This document shows positions 46,982-59,204 of a stretch of 64,000 nucleotides of DNA, in pieces. The notes beneath the pieces are model-generated. The model was not told where the DNA came from and did not search any database. It saw only the letters and a program-made list of their open reading frames with translations. The stretch is from assembly GCA_948567375.1 (NCBI GenBank), contig OX419761.1, forward strand, positions 38,504,501-38,568,500. Reading direction: 5' to 3'. Within the stretch, counting starts at the first letter, position 1. Every line of letters begins with the position of its first letter. The translations under genes and the position numbers were made by a program. The DNA is from Lunularia cruciata (taxonomy: Eukaryota > Streptophyta > Marchantiopsida > Lunulariales > Lunulariaceae).

Positions 46982-49289
46982 GCCAATTCTATCACGCCGT
47001 ATTCACCAATCAATAGCTGCACAGGATCTACTTCAACTGCGACTTCATGACAAAACAATCACAAAACCAACCTCTCACCAAACGCTACAAGATCATAACG
47101 AAGTCTCGAGAAGACATTTTACAGACCGGAGTTTGCATCCTCCATTCTCACTCTCCTCGTCGATCCTGCAAGCTCCAGTCTAAGGTAGCAGAGCTCGAAG
47201 CAAAATAACCAAAAGTTGAAACGCACGCGGAATCCTCCTCCTCAACGAAAATCAAATCGTTCTCCCAATCAATCAAGCGGAGCTGCTTTGCAACTCGATT
47301 TGCTTCACCATCATCTCACGACATCCAACAGCGCATTCAAATCGGCGCAATTTTCCTCCAACCCTTGCTAGCATCCAAAATCATCGCCACCAATCTCACG
47401 AAATCCAAACCGGAAACTAGCGTAACAGAGCGGGAAGAAGATCAGAGAACCGGACTACAATGTACACCGAAGAAATCCTGTCACATTTTCGCTATAGTGA
47501 ACGGTAACGGTAACCGATAGCTTGGTTGACCCTGGGATTCAACTTCCTGCCTACTATACCCCCGTTCTCGGTCCAAGAATAGTGAGGTTTTGCACAGCAA
47601 CTGCGACTGTAGTTAGCTCATACTGTAGAGATTGCTTATTTTACTGCGGTTCAGTTTACTCGTTCTGTAGGATGACTGTGCAACCAAGTTAAAATTTCAA
47701 ATTCGGGTGCTTGTAGGGCCCACGTCAGCACCAGCACAGCAGCACCCAAGGCACCGGGTCGGAACTCGAACCTGGTTTCATGTAAGTAATCCCCTGTAGG
47801 TGTAGATGGCTACAACGGGTTCCAGTACTGCCGGTCTTATTTATCGTCCGGTGGGTTTTTATGTGCCACTTCGGTTGCTACTGTACCTTTCGTATTATTC
47901 CACTTTTTCCAGATAAATGATATTACCTTCCCGCCATATCTTAAGAGTGTATTTCTACCCTTCTATGTTTGCTATTATTTAGATTCTTGCATATGCGTCG
48001 ACATGACTTGTATACATTGTTGTTTCTATATACCATATGATAAGAAAATCTTATTCCAGTGTATCATGGGGAGAAAAGTCTACGATATTGTACATGTTAC
48101 ATTGTACGGTCTAAGATATTGCTGGTATTAGGATCTTTGAGCATAAGGGGAAGTTGCAATGCAAAATATTAACATATTTTCTACGCGAAGGTTCAGAATA
48201 TCAAGTAATATTTATTATTTTGCCACTACGTGACACATTCGTGATGATCACATTTGTCAAATTGGTTAATTCATATCCCTACACCCTATATCGTTCTTTC
48301 CGTTTTGATCATACTAATCTGGATGTGATCAGCCAACAACTTGCTTTACCGAGAGCAGGGTGCTTTCGAGAAAGTACGTTGGCTGATATGTCGAGATTGT
48401 GAGTGCATAAAGTCTTCGTACATTCTCTCATAGACAACATAGTGCTGGTGCAGTTTTTCCTGCTGTAGAATCCCCTGGAAAATCCTCTTTGATTTCACCT
48501 AGAAGCTAATTACTCCTGAATTGGTTAAAACCCTGGCCAGTTGGCACACGACATCTTAACGTTGAAAATTCCGCCTGGTTGATAACATACGTGTTTCATT
48601 ATCATTTTTATACTAATGATTTGCTTGACTTTTTCCCTTCACTTGGACTTCTCTATTTAAAGTAGACAATTTGTCCAAGCCTTGGACGTATATTTCCTCA
48701 TGATGGCGCTTACAGCCTGGACTAGTTGAGCTCCTCCTGTTTCAGAACGCGTCGATCAAGACCCTGTGGATGTGCGGCACATCTCAACATGTTGAGATAA
48801 AAGTAGGATAACGTAGAAAGAGAGACAATTCTGAGTTTAATGAGTCACATCAGATGAAAGGTCCCCGCGCAGGATACCGCATTATGGGTTCAAGGGGACC
48901 AACTTGTCAACAACTGATGAAGTACTCACTGTAATCATTTCGATGGAAGAAGATACTCGACACATCCAGAAGTTGAGTCTGATCAGTAATCTTGTGGTAG
49001 GATCCCCAAGTCAGAAGTAAGTTAATCCGTAGTGTTTGTTGGAGGAAGATTGTTTTCTACCGACATACGTAAGTTCATGTTCAATTCATCTTGAAATAGT
49101 ACTCCAAGATGAGATGGACAATTCTCAAATATGCACGATTGTTTGGTCGTATGAAACTAAGTGGTTTCTAGAGAAAACTCTCCGCGTAAGTGAGGAGAAT
49201 GACGAAAGAGTTTTCAAACAAGATGGAATGTTTTCAACTATGCATGACTGTTTGGTAGTAAAAATCTAGAAATAGGTGACAGCTTAAAA
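46982..49289. other. Intergenic; possible 5' leader of the minus-strand gene at 47100-47480
   Basis: Read on the minus strand, 47480-47100 is rich in CT and TTTCG-like pyrimidine stretches with fewer AT runs, like a plant transcription-start and leader region; I place no precise start site. From 47500 to 49289 there are only short, motif-free ORFs in AT-rich DNA. Confidence 0.35.
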
Positions 49290-49830
49290 TAACAAGAAGG
49301 ATAGGAAATCCCATCAATCAAACTGAACAAGGATAAAATAGAAGTGGTAAAATAGGATGAGAAATCTGTCCTATTGTACCTAAGATATCATAGCTATGCA
49401 AGTCCTACAATTTATATACTACTAAAGCATCTGAAGAAGAAGCATCACCCAACGGGATTGTTTTTCTATGAATTGCATTAGCTAATGCTCTCCGTAGAGC
49501 AATGGACACAAGTAATCTAAAATATTTTGTAGTTAGCTAATGCTCTTTGTATAGCAATAGACACATGTGGTCTTAAGTACACTATGAAGTAGGAAAGTGA
49601 GAGTGGTATCTCTTGATGTCTACTATGATACGTGTTCATACACCCCTTGATGAGTGTCAAACGTCATATCCATAGCTCCATATAAGTCCACGGCTAGAGG
49701 AACAAAGAGGTAACCTCATTGCATACCTTTGTACTTGGGGACCTTGCCTATTGCCACTCTTCTAGGCTCCCATCTAAGAGGATGAATAATCACTCCCTCC
49801 AAAACTACATCACATGTGAGGTTGTAACCA
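49290..49830. repeat. Dispersed repeat family, copy 3
   Basis: Blocks shared with 8320-8980 in the same order: 'gagaaatctgtcctattgta' with 'cctaagata', 'agctatgcaagtcctacaat', 'gaagcatcacc', 'gctaatgctctccgtagagc' with 'aatggacaca' (partly duplicated at about 49533), 'aagtgagagtggt', 'tccatataagtccacggcta', 'gaggaacaaagaggtaacct' and 'gatgaataatcactccctcc'. It lies about 500 bp downstream of the transposase remnant at 50346-51290, read on that gene's strand. Confidence 0.7.
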
Positions 49831-50345
49831 CAACATCCGCTTCTATCACCTGATAACCTTGGACCAAATATAAATCAATACTAACTCATGTTGTCTACAA
49901 AGCATACCAATGCTCCTTCCAAGAGAGGTATTCTTTCTCTTGTACCATAACAAACATTATATCCTTGATGGCATTGTGAGTAGCTATCTTTTGTCCTCCA
50001 AAAAGACATCATGTCATATGGATCCTTGTTGCATCTAGTGTAGAACTACACTCACAATCGAGTAATGAAGTTTTATATGGGTGGACCAAACCTAAGCAAA
50101 ACCTCATTGTTGTAGAGAAAGTAGCTAGTGCAAGTTGGAATGCACTAATGCATGGTCAAGCTAGGATCCAACACATCTCAATCAGACATCTCATAGCACA
50201 TTGCATAGCATGATATGTACATGCAAACATAAGCAAAGCACACTTTATTCATTTCCTCTTGGATACAAGGAACAACTTTGTAACCGATTGAACTCCAAAC
50301 AATTATCCATAACATTTGATCTTAAACACTTCCTATCTATGTGAT
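49831..50345. other. Spacer between the dispersed repeat and the transposase remnant
   Basis: AT-rich, no protein recognised. It could be the 3' part of the transposon on the minus strand. No terminal inverted repeat was identified. Confidence 0.35.
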
Positions 50346-51290
50346 CTACATGGGCCGATCATCTATCTCATCAACTAAATCCTCAAACTCCTCCAATTCC
50401 CAAGTGTCACATCTATTAATAAGGAAATTATGCATAATAATACATGTAGATATCCATTTATCAAATATAAATTTCTTCAAGTGTTATTCAGTTGAACCCA
50501 TAACTATTTAAATGAATCCCACCTAGCCTTCCCAAAATCCAATACAATACTTGTTTATTACTTGTGCATGGGATAAATATTTATTGAAGTCACATTTGTC
50601 CATAGTGCAAGCTATCTTGAAAGCTGGTACCAAATGTGCTTTGGTGTGTATGCAAAATCTCCAAGAAAATGTTTATGGAGGTCAAAACAATCCCTTGCAC
50701 CTTGTTGATTTAGATATGTCAAGAGAGGGAACTTCTTCAAACATGTCATATTATAACATGATCTTGGCATCCCTTCCAACAATGAACCCAATCAGCCACA
50801 AGGACAATGAGAATCCAAGAAGACAAGAAATTACATCAAACATCCTACATTGGTAAACCACTCTTGCATACTACCTTGGGGAACTAGTGAATGATGATGT
50901 TACTGAGTCTTACCTCATGCAAAATGAAGCATCTTTCTTTGGTCATCACAAATAACTTGTCCATTTAATTAGTAAGATCCTTGTCTTCTATAATAGTTTT
51001 CACCATCTATCATATATCATTGAGCAAGAGGGAACAAGGTCCCATCTACCAACCCAACATATCACAAGAATCCCTCCAATGCAAAGGTAGAGGATATCCA
51101 AGATATTTCTTGGCGGTCTGGCCATTGAACCTCTCAACACATGGTGGATAATATGGTTTTTATAACTCTCTTGAAAAAATGTGTAGTAGATCCCACAATT
51201 AACCCCTAGATGTTCACTCCTCTTAAAACTAAAGCCCCATTCCCACTTTGGCAAAGAGATCAAGAGCTACGGCCACTTGAAGCAAAACAT
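50346..51290 (-). pseudogene. PIF/Harbinger (HARBI1-like) transposase remnant
   Basis: DDE nuclease of a PIF/Harbinger DNA transposon, decayed. Minus-strand phrases in order: QWPDRQE, GYVGLVDGTLFPLAQ-like (actual WYVGLVDGTLFPLA), DGENYYRRQGSY, NGQVICDD, FLGDFAYTPKH, VPAFKIACTMDKCDFNKYLS, HAQVINKYCIG, KARWDSFK, and CIIMHNFLINRCDTWELEEF with the stop at 50348-50346. VDGT, DGENYY and the late C-I-I-x-H-N-F-L block are hallmarks of the family. Frameshifts and stops separate the phrases, so no transposase can be made. The + strand frame 50551-50856 is only its shadow. Confidence 0.82.
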
Positions 51291-52822
51291 GATTTTGAAC
51301 TTTCCCTTCCTTACTTTCCAAGAAAACACAAAATGATCTTTTATGGTTTCTACTAAAGCAAAGGATTCTATATCCATGCATATAAGATTTTCAAACATGT
51401 GAGGTTTAAGCACATGAAAATAGTTTTTGGCAAAATTAGAGGATTGCAAGGTTTTTCCTTTGGAGGTAAGATATCTCCTACTCTGCATGAACTACCGCTA
51501 CTTTATTAATAAGTAAATGTTTGAGTCTACATTGTATATCCTCATGCTCTTTGAAGCTCCTTTTTGCCCACTTATCCATGGTTAATTCATCCTCAACTAT
51601 CCCCATTTCTAACTTGAGAATGCTATGCATAGTTTTCTCAATTTCTCAAGAGAGATGCTTCCTACCATTGAGCTATGGCATGATTCTATGAGAGTGGAAT
51701 AAGAATAATAAGGTTTGGAGGACATGGAAAATAATTTTAGCCACAAGCAAAGGGGAGAATAGTAATGAGTAGGGACAAAAAGGGTTGAACCAATTGGAAT
51801 GACAAGAAAAGAGAAAATAGGTGCAGCCAAGGAAAGCAAGAAAATAGACAATAGATCAAGCAAAGGAGAGAAGCTAGAAATATAGGAGTTCCATAATTGC
51901 AAAATTAGGTTTAGCCAAGGGAGCAGCTAAGGAATTAACTAGATGGATTGAGCTTTTCAAATTGGCCACATACACTTAAAAATAAATTGAAACTTATAGT
52001 GTAACATGCAAAATTTAAAACTCACACATTCTCACAAACTCACACACTCACTTCCAAAATGGAACTCACCAATTATTTGAACTATATGGGTTGAGCCTAA
52101 ATCCCTCAATTTCTTGTTTCTTGTGGAGTGCACATGATGAATGATTGGGTATTTATGAGTGAACATTCACAATGTTTTGTTGAGACTCTAGCTCTCTATA
52201 GGTGTGAACTAGTTCCTAATTAGCAGCTTGGAGAAATTAATCCTTGTTGTGGTGCAATAGCAAGACATGTTGTTGAACCCAAAGTTCCATAAGCTAGAAG
52301 ATGGTGAAGAGAGGTGTTGACAATACGTATTGTCAAAACTTCCATTGCATTTTTAAGGGCCAAGATGATGTTTTTTTTGATCAAAATGACATCACCAAGC
52401 TCTTTTAGGATCATCTTGTTTAAAAGGCTCTAATTTAGAGGTCTACAAAGTTTCAATGCAATCAAAGATTTTGACAATTGATTCTTTGAAGTCCAATATC
52501 TTCCAAACAAAACCTCACTAGATTTCTTGTGTAGGAAATATAACTAGTGATAAGGGTGAGAGGCAACCACCCAAGCAAATTGGGGTGAAATTTTTTATAT
52601 TTTGAGGGGTTACTTTGATTTTTGCCTTCAGACTTTGAAATCCACAATTTTCTCAATATTTTTTGTTGTGTTTTGCCTTTGATCACCATTGTGGAGGTCT
52701 CTTTTCTATCCATTGCACTTCAAATGGGTATTTTTCTTGCATTTTGTGACAATTCTTGACTTTCTTGTCTACCTTTTAAGGTTGACGGACGTGCGCACTC
52801 AGAGTGATGCAGATTTTTCATG
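51291..52822. other. Unassigned AT-rich sequence
   Basis: Only short minus-strand frames (51609-51902, 52220-52414, 52462-52713) without recognised motifs. It abuts the chromovirus LTR at 52823 and so is part of its old target site. Confidence 0.45.
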
Positions 52823-53559
52823 TGTAATACTTTGAGGATAAGAGAAGAGAGAAAACACAGATTTCACACTCAATCATCCGGTGCTCCAAAGGAGCGCCTT
52901 CTCTGTATTATATAGACAAAGACAATCTCCAAGGAAGCTCCACCATAGGATTAGGCACACATATAGGTGAGATGTCAGCAAGCTCCACCATTGGATTACT
53001 TACTTGGATGGGTGACATGTCGGTCTTGGTCCTATCTGGTTGGTCAAACAAGCTTTGACCAGATGGAATCTTTTAGGAAATCTTCCTATAGGAATCTCAG
53101 AATCACGTGAGTGAGGTACCATTAGAAAGCTCTCAACAAGACAAAGCAAGGGGGAAGGAAGGCTAAACTTTCCTCTATTTGGGAGGATGGACTAACTACA
53201 CATTTTTTAGGTCTAATTCATCCGTTTAGGGCTCTGAAATTGCCTTCAAAGGTTTCAGGCATATTTTGGTTCTTACTCTATTAGTAGAAGTCCTTTTAGT
53301 GATACCTCTTTCTGATCTGTTTTTTCCATCATGTGTAACATTCTTCTAGATGTTACCAAAGCAATTCTCACCTTTAAATCATATGTCTAGCTATTGGTTC
53401 TAAGGTTTTCAAGTCTATTTCGGTTTCTGCACTATTAGTAGAAGTACTCTTTTGGTGATACTTCTATCTGATCTATTTTGACCATCATTATAACATCATT
53501 CCCTATGTTACCAAACCAAATTTCACATTTAGATTATATGGCTAGCTCTTGGTATTACA
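52823..53559 (-). repeat. 3' LTR of the chromovirus
   Basis: 737 bp. On the + strand it runs from TGTAATACTTTGAGGATAAG to CTAGCTCTTGGTATTACA. Aligns throughout with 61485-62231 and 62442-63183. Confidence 0.92.
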
Positions 53560-53574
53560 GACCTCCCTCCTTTT
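53560..53574 (-). promoter_or_regulatory. Polypurine tract of the chromovirus
   Basis: On the minus strand AAAAGGAGGGAGGTC lies directly against the 3' LTR start TGTAATACC. Confidence 0.8.
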
Positions 53575-53770
53575 AAGACACAACATCCTTGTTGTGCAAC
53601 TGTTGCTCAAATGCTTGCACCAACACCGGTGCATGTGTGAAATTGGCAGCAGGCTCCCAAGTTGCTTCATAGAGGAGGTAACCTTTCAATTGTACTAGAT
53701 AGTCCATCCATGGATGGTGAGTACCATGCATGCATTTTTGGAGAATACGCTCTACTTCATATTCCTCCAT
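53573..53770 (-). pseudogene. Chromodomain at the end of the chromovirus integrase
   Basis: EEYEVERILQKCMHGTHH, then DYLVQLKGYLLYEATWEPAA: the chromodomain pattern (E-V-E-x-I-L, Y-L-V-x-x-K-G-Y, A-T-W-E-P). The second aromatic-cage position has W-to-L change at LVQLKGY, where Trp is usual. Chromodomains steer integration of these elements toward marked heterochromatin. Confidence 0.88.
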
Positions 53771-53779
53771 GCCATCAAT

Positions 53780-54850
53780 GAGTGTCGGACAAGGTCAAAT
53801 GTCTTATGTAGAATGACATTGGCCTGATCGGGGAGCATATCTACATAATAGGGAAACATGGAACACTAGATGGATCTTCATGTGTGGTGGTAGCTCAAGG
53901 TGATAGGCCACAATGGCAACTCGACAAAGAATCAAGAAAGGCCTAATAAAACAAGGTCTGAGCTTACAAGGTCCAACTAATGTGAGGTTGGTTGTCGATA
54001 GCCACACTTGATCCCCAACATTGAACTCCATGTGCCTATGGTGTGCATCAACATACTACTTCTATTGATTTTGCACAATCTGTAATTTGTGCTTGGCGCT
54101 CTCCACACCTTGTTGGATTCTAGAAACAAATGTGTTGACTATGTTGACCTTGGTAGCCACTAGACGGATCTTCATCAAGCTAGAAGGTGTGAAGGGATGC
54201 TCACCGTACATGAGGAAGAACGGAGTGATCTGGGTGGATGTATTCATTGAATTTTTGTAAGCAAATTCCACCAATGGGAGTAGGGTGTCCCACCTCTCTT
54301 GCTCTTCTAAGGTGAAACCGCATAACATGTCTTCAATAGTGCAATTAGCCCGCTCTATTTGTCCATCTGTTTGTGGGTGGTAGGTTGTGGACATGGCCAA
54401 CTTGGTTTTGAAGAAATCAAAGAGTGTTTGCCAAAACAAACTAGTGAATTGAGTGCCTCTATTGGTGATGAGTACTCAAGACAAGCCATGGTGAGAGAAG
54501 ATTGCATCTAAGTATAATTGAGCTAGTTATGGGGCAGTAACATTCTTGGTGGTAGGGCGTACATGAATCATTTTGCTGAGCCAGTCCACAAAGACCATGA
54601 TGGAGTCAAACCCTGAGGTGGTCTTGGGTAATTTACAGACGAGACCCATACTCACCTATTCCTAATGTTGGGCAAGAGTGGGTAGAGGTTGAAGGAGCCT
54701 TGCAGGAGCTTGATTAGAAGCTTTGTTCTGTTGACAAAGTAAGTATTTGTGCACTTAGCCCATCACGTCATTGCTCATCTTGGGCCAATAGTAATGGTGC
54801 TGGACTGCATCCAAGGTCTTGTTTACTCCGACATAACCTACAATGGCCAA
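53780..54850 (-). pseudogene. Integrase remnant of the chromovirus
   Basis: Core with FDSIMVFVDWLSKMIHV (first Asp), LITNRGTQFTSLFWQTLF (second acidic region, Asp replaced by Asn), and TTYHPQTDGQIERANCTIED (catalytic Glu). Further blocks are RWDTLLPLVEFAYKNSMNTS and PFFLMYGEHPF, then the C-terminal module FNVGDQVWLSTTNL, CYRP-like FIRPFLILCRVA, AYHLELPPHMKIHLVFHVS. Several stops interrupt it. Confidence 0.88.
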
Positions 54851-54973
54851 ATCATGACATTCCACTAGAATGGTGGTGCATAATTCTAGGACATTTAGGA
54901 TCCATAATCTGCCATCACAAAAGGTGAGTCCTTGGGTGCTGGTGATGCCTTTGGATGATTACGCTGTTACAAT

Positions 54974-55325
54974 CTATAGATCAGTTTTTGTAGTAGCCAG
55001 AATCTCTGGCCATAATTCAAGGTTAATCTTAACCTTTGCCACCAAGTTGTTTGTCATTGGTATGCAAGTGAATGCATTTACAAGTTGCTTCTTACCTTCC
55101 ACGTAGGTGATTGTCATGTTGAAGTGTTGTTGCCACTTTTCCCACCAAATCTGGTGATGAGATAGATCCTTTTGCGTCTTGAGGTAGGCTAGAGGTTTAT
55201 GGTATGTCTCTACTACAAATGCCTTCTTGCCCAAATAGTGCTTCCAATGCTTGGTTGCAAGAACGACGGCCAACTCTTCTCATTCTGTGGTGTGGTAGTT
55301 GCGCTCTACCGGTGTCATCAAGAAA
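54974..55325 (-). pseudogene. RNase H remnant (3' part) of the chromovirus
   Basis: MTPVERNYHTTE, a TGA, EELAVVLATKHWKHYLGKKA, FVVETYHKPLAYLKTQKDL, HHQIWWEKWQQHFNMTITYV. The usual TDH motif reads ETYHKPL, so a catalytic Asp is changed. The 5' part of the domain continues at 58126, on the other side of an insertion. Confidence 0.88.
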
Positions 55326-58130
55326 ATGATTCACAGAGAGTTGGTGCTATTTGGTGAGCTCTAGAGTTTCCTTTTGTGATACCTAAGCTTGAGAGTTTCT
55401 TTGTGTTACACAACACTCAAAGCTTAGCTTTGTGATACACCAACACATGACTTGTTTATGGAACTAGACTCTTGGAAATATTTATTTAGTGTCATTTGAG
55501 CAAGTAAATCTTAAGAGAATTTTTTTCTGGTGCCATTTGAGCAAATAAGTCTTATGTGAGTATTTCATTTAGTGTTTTTGAGCAAAAGGATCTTGAGAGT
55601 TTATTTAGGGCACTTTGAGCAAAAGAACCTTTTTTGGGAATTTCCCAAAATGTTGGTTGGGGAGTGCTTGATCTGTGAAGGGAATTCTTGAAGAAGGCCT
55701 TTGAGAAGGCTGGGACAGACAATGGACAAGGAGGGGATTCTTTTCCCATAGGAGGTGTGACAAGTAAGTGATAGGTTGACAGGAGAATAAAAGAAGGGTT
55801 TCAAGAGAGTTGAGAATTGTGACAAGACCAAAGGAATCAGGGAAAACTTTGAGAGAGCAGGCTTTGGGCCAAAGAATAGGGAAACCAAAAGAGGTTTGGA
55901 GAAAGGCTACAAGAGAAAGGGAATTTCAAAGGAGAGGCTTGTCTGTACACAAAATTAGGGATTCGAAAGGGAATGTGAGAGTTGGCTTGGCAAGAAGAAA
56001 GGAAGGAGTGTGTTGCAAAGAAGAGTCTTTGGGAGAGAAAATGTTGAATAGGACTGAGCTGGGAGAGTTATATTTTGAGAGAGAAAATCTTGAACTGGAT
56101 TGAGCTGGGAGAGTTATGCTTCAAGAGAGAAATGTTGATCTATTTTGATATGGGAGAGTTATGCTTTGAGAGAGAAAATGTTGATCTGGTCTGATCTGGG
56201 AGAGTTATGCTTCAAGAGAGAAAGTGTTGATCTGTTCTGATATGGGAGAGCTATGCTTTGTGAGAGGAAAAGCATCGAGAGTTTGGGGTGTGATAGGAGG
56301 ACAGGAGAAGAAAAGAAGGGTTTCAAGAAAGTTGAGAATTGTGACAGGACCATAGGAATTAAGGAAAATTTTGAGAGAGCTTTGGCTAGAGAGCAGGAGA
56401 AGGATTTTGAAATAGGAGTGTGCAGGCAGTGAGAGTGGAAGAGAAGGAGAACTTTGAGAGAGTAGGCTTTGGGCAGAAGAACAGGGAAACCAAAAGGAGT
56501 TTGGAGAAAGGTTGCAAGAGAAAGGGGATTTCAAAGGAGAGGCTTGTCTGTATAGAGAATTAGGGATTGGAAAGGGAATGTGAGAGTTGGCTTGGTAGGA
56601 AGAAAGGAAGGAGTGTGCTGCAAGGAAGAGTCTTTGAGAGAGAAATGTTGAACTGGACTAAGCTAGGAGAGTTATATCTCAAGAGAGAAAATGTTGAACA
56701 AGATTGAGCTGGGAAAGTTATGCTTCGTGAGAGAAAATGCTGAACTGGTCTGAACTAAGAGAGTCATGCTTCAAGAGGATTGAGAGAGCAGGGTAGTGAA
56801 TGGAGAGAGTTCTCTTGAAGGACAGTGCAAAATTTTGAAGAGTGAAGGTCTGAACAGAAAGAGAGGAATAGTGGAGGAACATTCAAGAGAGAAAGGACTT
56901 TTCAAAGGTTGCTTTTGCTCTGGTCTGTGAGAAGGACCAGTGAAAGGTAGACAGATCTTCAAAGGATTAGGTTGAAAAGTCAGAAAGGAGAACAGCTTGG
57001 GAGCAAAAGAAGGATTTTTGCAGGAGGATGTAGGGTTTGATGAGGAGTTGACATGGAAGAAATCTTGCAAAGGAACATAGGGGAGTGTGAGGGATTTTGA
57101 ATGTGCCAAAGTGCTACTAAGGAGGAAAATATTGAGGGACTTATACTATGATAGGAGGATGGGAAGAAGGAGAAATTCAAATAGGAATTTGGATTGGAGA
57201 CTATGACAAGATCAAGAGAGACATTAGGATTCATGAGATATTTGGAGAGAATGCTCTGCTGAGGAGGTGACAAGAGAGGAAGGAAGTTTTGAGAGAAATC
57301 TGCTGGCTGAGCATGGCAAGAGAGTGAGGAGAGAAATGCTAGAGGTTACAATAGTACAAATTCATAGTGATAGGAGGGGAGAATCACCAAAGGGGATCCA
57401 TTGAGCAGCAATCTTGGGGCGTCATGCAGAGAATTGCAAATAGGAAGCTAAATACTATAAGGGATAGGAGTTAGGACCTGAATTTTTCCTATTTTGTATA
57501 TTCTTGATTGGACAATGTGCTTGATGCAAAACTATTAAGTCTGAGTTTTTGATCATCTTGAAGAATTTATGAATTTTGGAGAATTTGGTGCGGGGTGATG
57601 GAAGTGACATTCCTTGTGAATGAATGTGTATGTAAAAGATAAGCAAATAGTGATTAGAAAAGAATGAAAACTTTAGCACTCAGTCCGGTCCACAAAAGTG
57701 AGTTAGGTCTTTGGACAAAATCTTGGGGTTGAATCGGTTGCATGACCTATGGACTAGTCCAAAAATCCCACCAAGTCTATGCTTTGTCTGGGCTAGGCTT
57801 GACTGTTATAGCAAAAACCCCATCCATCTAAGAATAATAGACTAAGAAAAGAGTCTGGAATGAAAAATCAGGAATAGTAGCCAGAGAACAAGTAGGAAAA
57901 AGTAACCTAAAGCCTATGCAAGTATTCATTGACGAGGATCAACACCCAGAATAGCGACAGACAATCTCATGAGAGAAGCTACTGTCATAAATCTAAAGAA
58001 TAGAACCAATGCCAAACTACGGAAGAATTGCCAAGTCTATGACAAACAAGATAGCCCAAGCACATGGAGCCAAGTGCCAGATGCATCTCAAGACCTTACA
58101 ATCCCCGTAACACCGATAACAAATTTCAAG
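55326..58130 (+). mobile_element. Purine-rich insertion within the chromovirus RNase H (possible duplication AGAAA)
   Basis: The chromovirus reading breaks here: PIAYFS ends on one side (58131) and MTPVERNY begins on the other (55320). AGAAA occurs at 55321-55325 and 58131-58135, a possible 5-bp target duplication; joining there leaves the RNase H slightly short, so the exact borders are tentative. The insert is strongly A/G-rich on the + strand from 55600 to 57450, has internal duplications, and encodes no recognisable protein. Minus-strand frames are Ser/Pro/Phe-rich shadows of this bias. Likely a non-coding or non-autonomous element. Confidence 0.55.
55785..56700 (+). repeat. Duplicated purine-rich block with short tandem units
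   Basis: 55785-56090 and 56290-56690 share long stretches in order: 'agaagggtttcaag', 'gttgagaattgtgac', 'gggaaaccaaaag', 'tttggagaaagg', 'tttcaaaggagaggcttgtc', 'gaatgtgagagttggcttgg', 'gaaaggaaggagtgtg'. The second copy has about 100 extra bases. Between and after them 'gagagagaaaatgttgatct' and 'gggagagttatgcttcaaga' recur about every 55-60 bp (56080-56260, 56640-56780). Confidence 0.85.
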
Positions 58131-59204
58131 AGAAATATGCAATTGGATGCCACCCGTCATGCCAATTTTGTTGTAGGACTGCTCCTATTGCTACGCCTGA
58201 TGCATATGTAGCCAACTTGATTGGACGTTTTGGGTCAACCCACTTCAAGATTGGTGCATGTAACAAGGCAGCTTTCGATTCTTGAAAGGCCAACTCTTGT
58301 GTGGTTCCCCATGTCCACTTCTTCTTCTTGCCAAGTAGTGCCATTAAAGGCTGTGCAACCTTGGAGAAGTCCTTGAAAAATCTACAATAGAATCCTATCA
58401 ACCCCAAGAAGCTCTTGAGTTGAGTCTGATCTTCTAGGGCACTCTATTTTTGATTGACCTCAATTTTATCCATCAATACTTGAATACCCTTTGCACTTAC
58501 TCTATACCCCAAGTAGTCTACTTTAGATGTGCCAAACTCACACTTTGAGATTTTAGCATAGCATCAATTTTGTCTTAGAATCTAAGGACTTCTTGTAGAT
58601 GTTGTTTGTGTTTTGTCATTGTGCTACTATATACTAAAATTTTGTCCAAGAAGATGATAACAAAATTCTACAAGTATGGATGAAATATGTCATTCATTAG
58701 ACTCATGAAAAGGGTAGGTGCATTGGTGAGGCCAAAAGGCATCACAAGATACTTAAAGTGGCCATACTTGGTTTGAAAGGCAATTTTGTACATATCCTCT
58801 TCTGCAATTCAGATTTGATTATAACCACTCTACAAGTCCAATTTGGTGAAGTATCTTGCTCCATGGAGTTGATCAAACAGGTCATCCATGCAAGGTAAGG
58901 GGTATTTTTTCTTCATTGTCTGCTGATTGAGACCTCGATAGTCAATGCACATGCGCATAGAACCATCTTTCTTCTTCACAAACAAGACAGAAGCCCCATA
59001 TGGTGATACGCTAGATTGGATGAACCCTTTTGGCAACATCTCCTCAATTTGAATCTTACATTCCTCCAACTCATGAGGTGATAGGCAATATGAGGCCTTA
59101 CAAGGAGGTATCTTCCTTTTATGATCTACTCTCCTTTTTGGTGGTAATCCCGAGGGTAGATCATCAAGAAAGACATCTTGAAACTCATCCACTACATCTT
59201 TCAA
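58126..59204 (-). pseudogene. Reverse transcriptase and RNase H (5' part) of the chromovirus
   Basis: [79 protein letters not shown], then stops, [26 protein letters not shown], and the catalytic region FVIIFLDKILVYSSTM at about 58630-58670, where the second Asp of the DD pair is Lys. Then comes GLIGFYCRFFKDFSKVAQPL and the start of RNase H, RPIKLATYASGVAIGAVLQQ, with Asp of the TDAS motif replaced by Tyr. Catalytically dead by sequence. Confidence 0.92.

Noticed and set aside
50551-50856. 101-aa + strand ORF
   Set aside because: Antisense to the Harbinger transposase remnant; the family motifs are on the minus strand.
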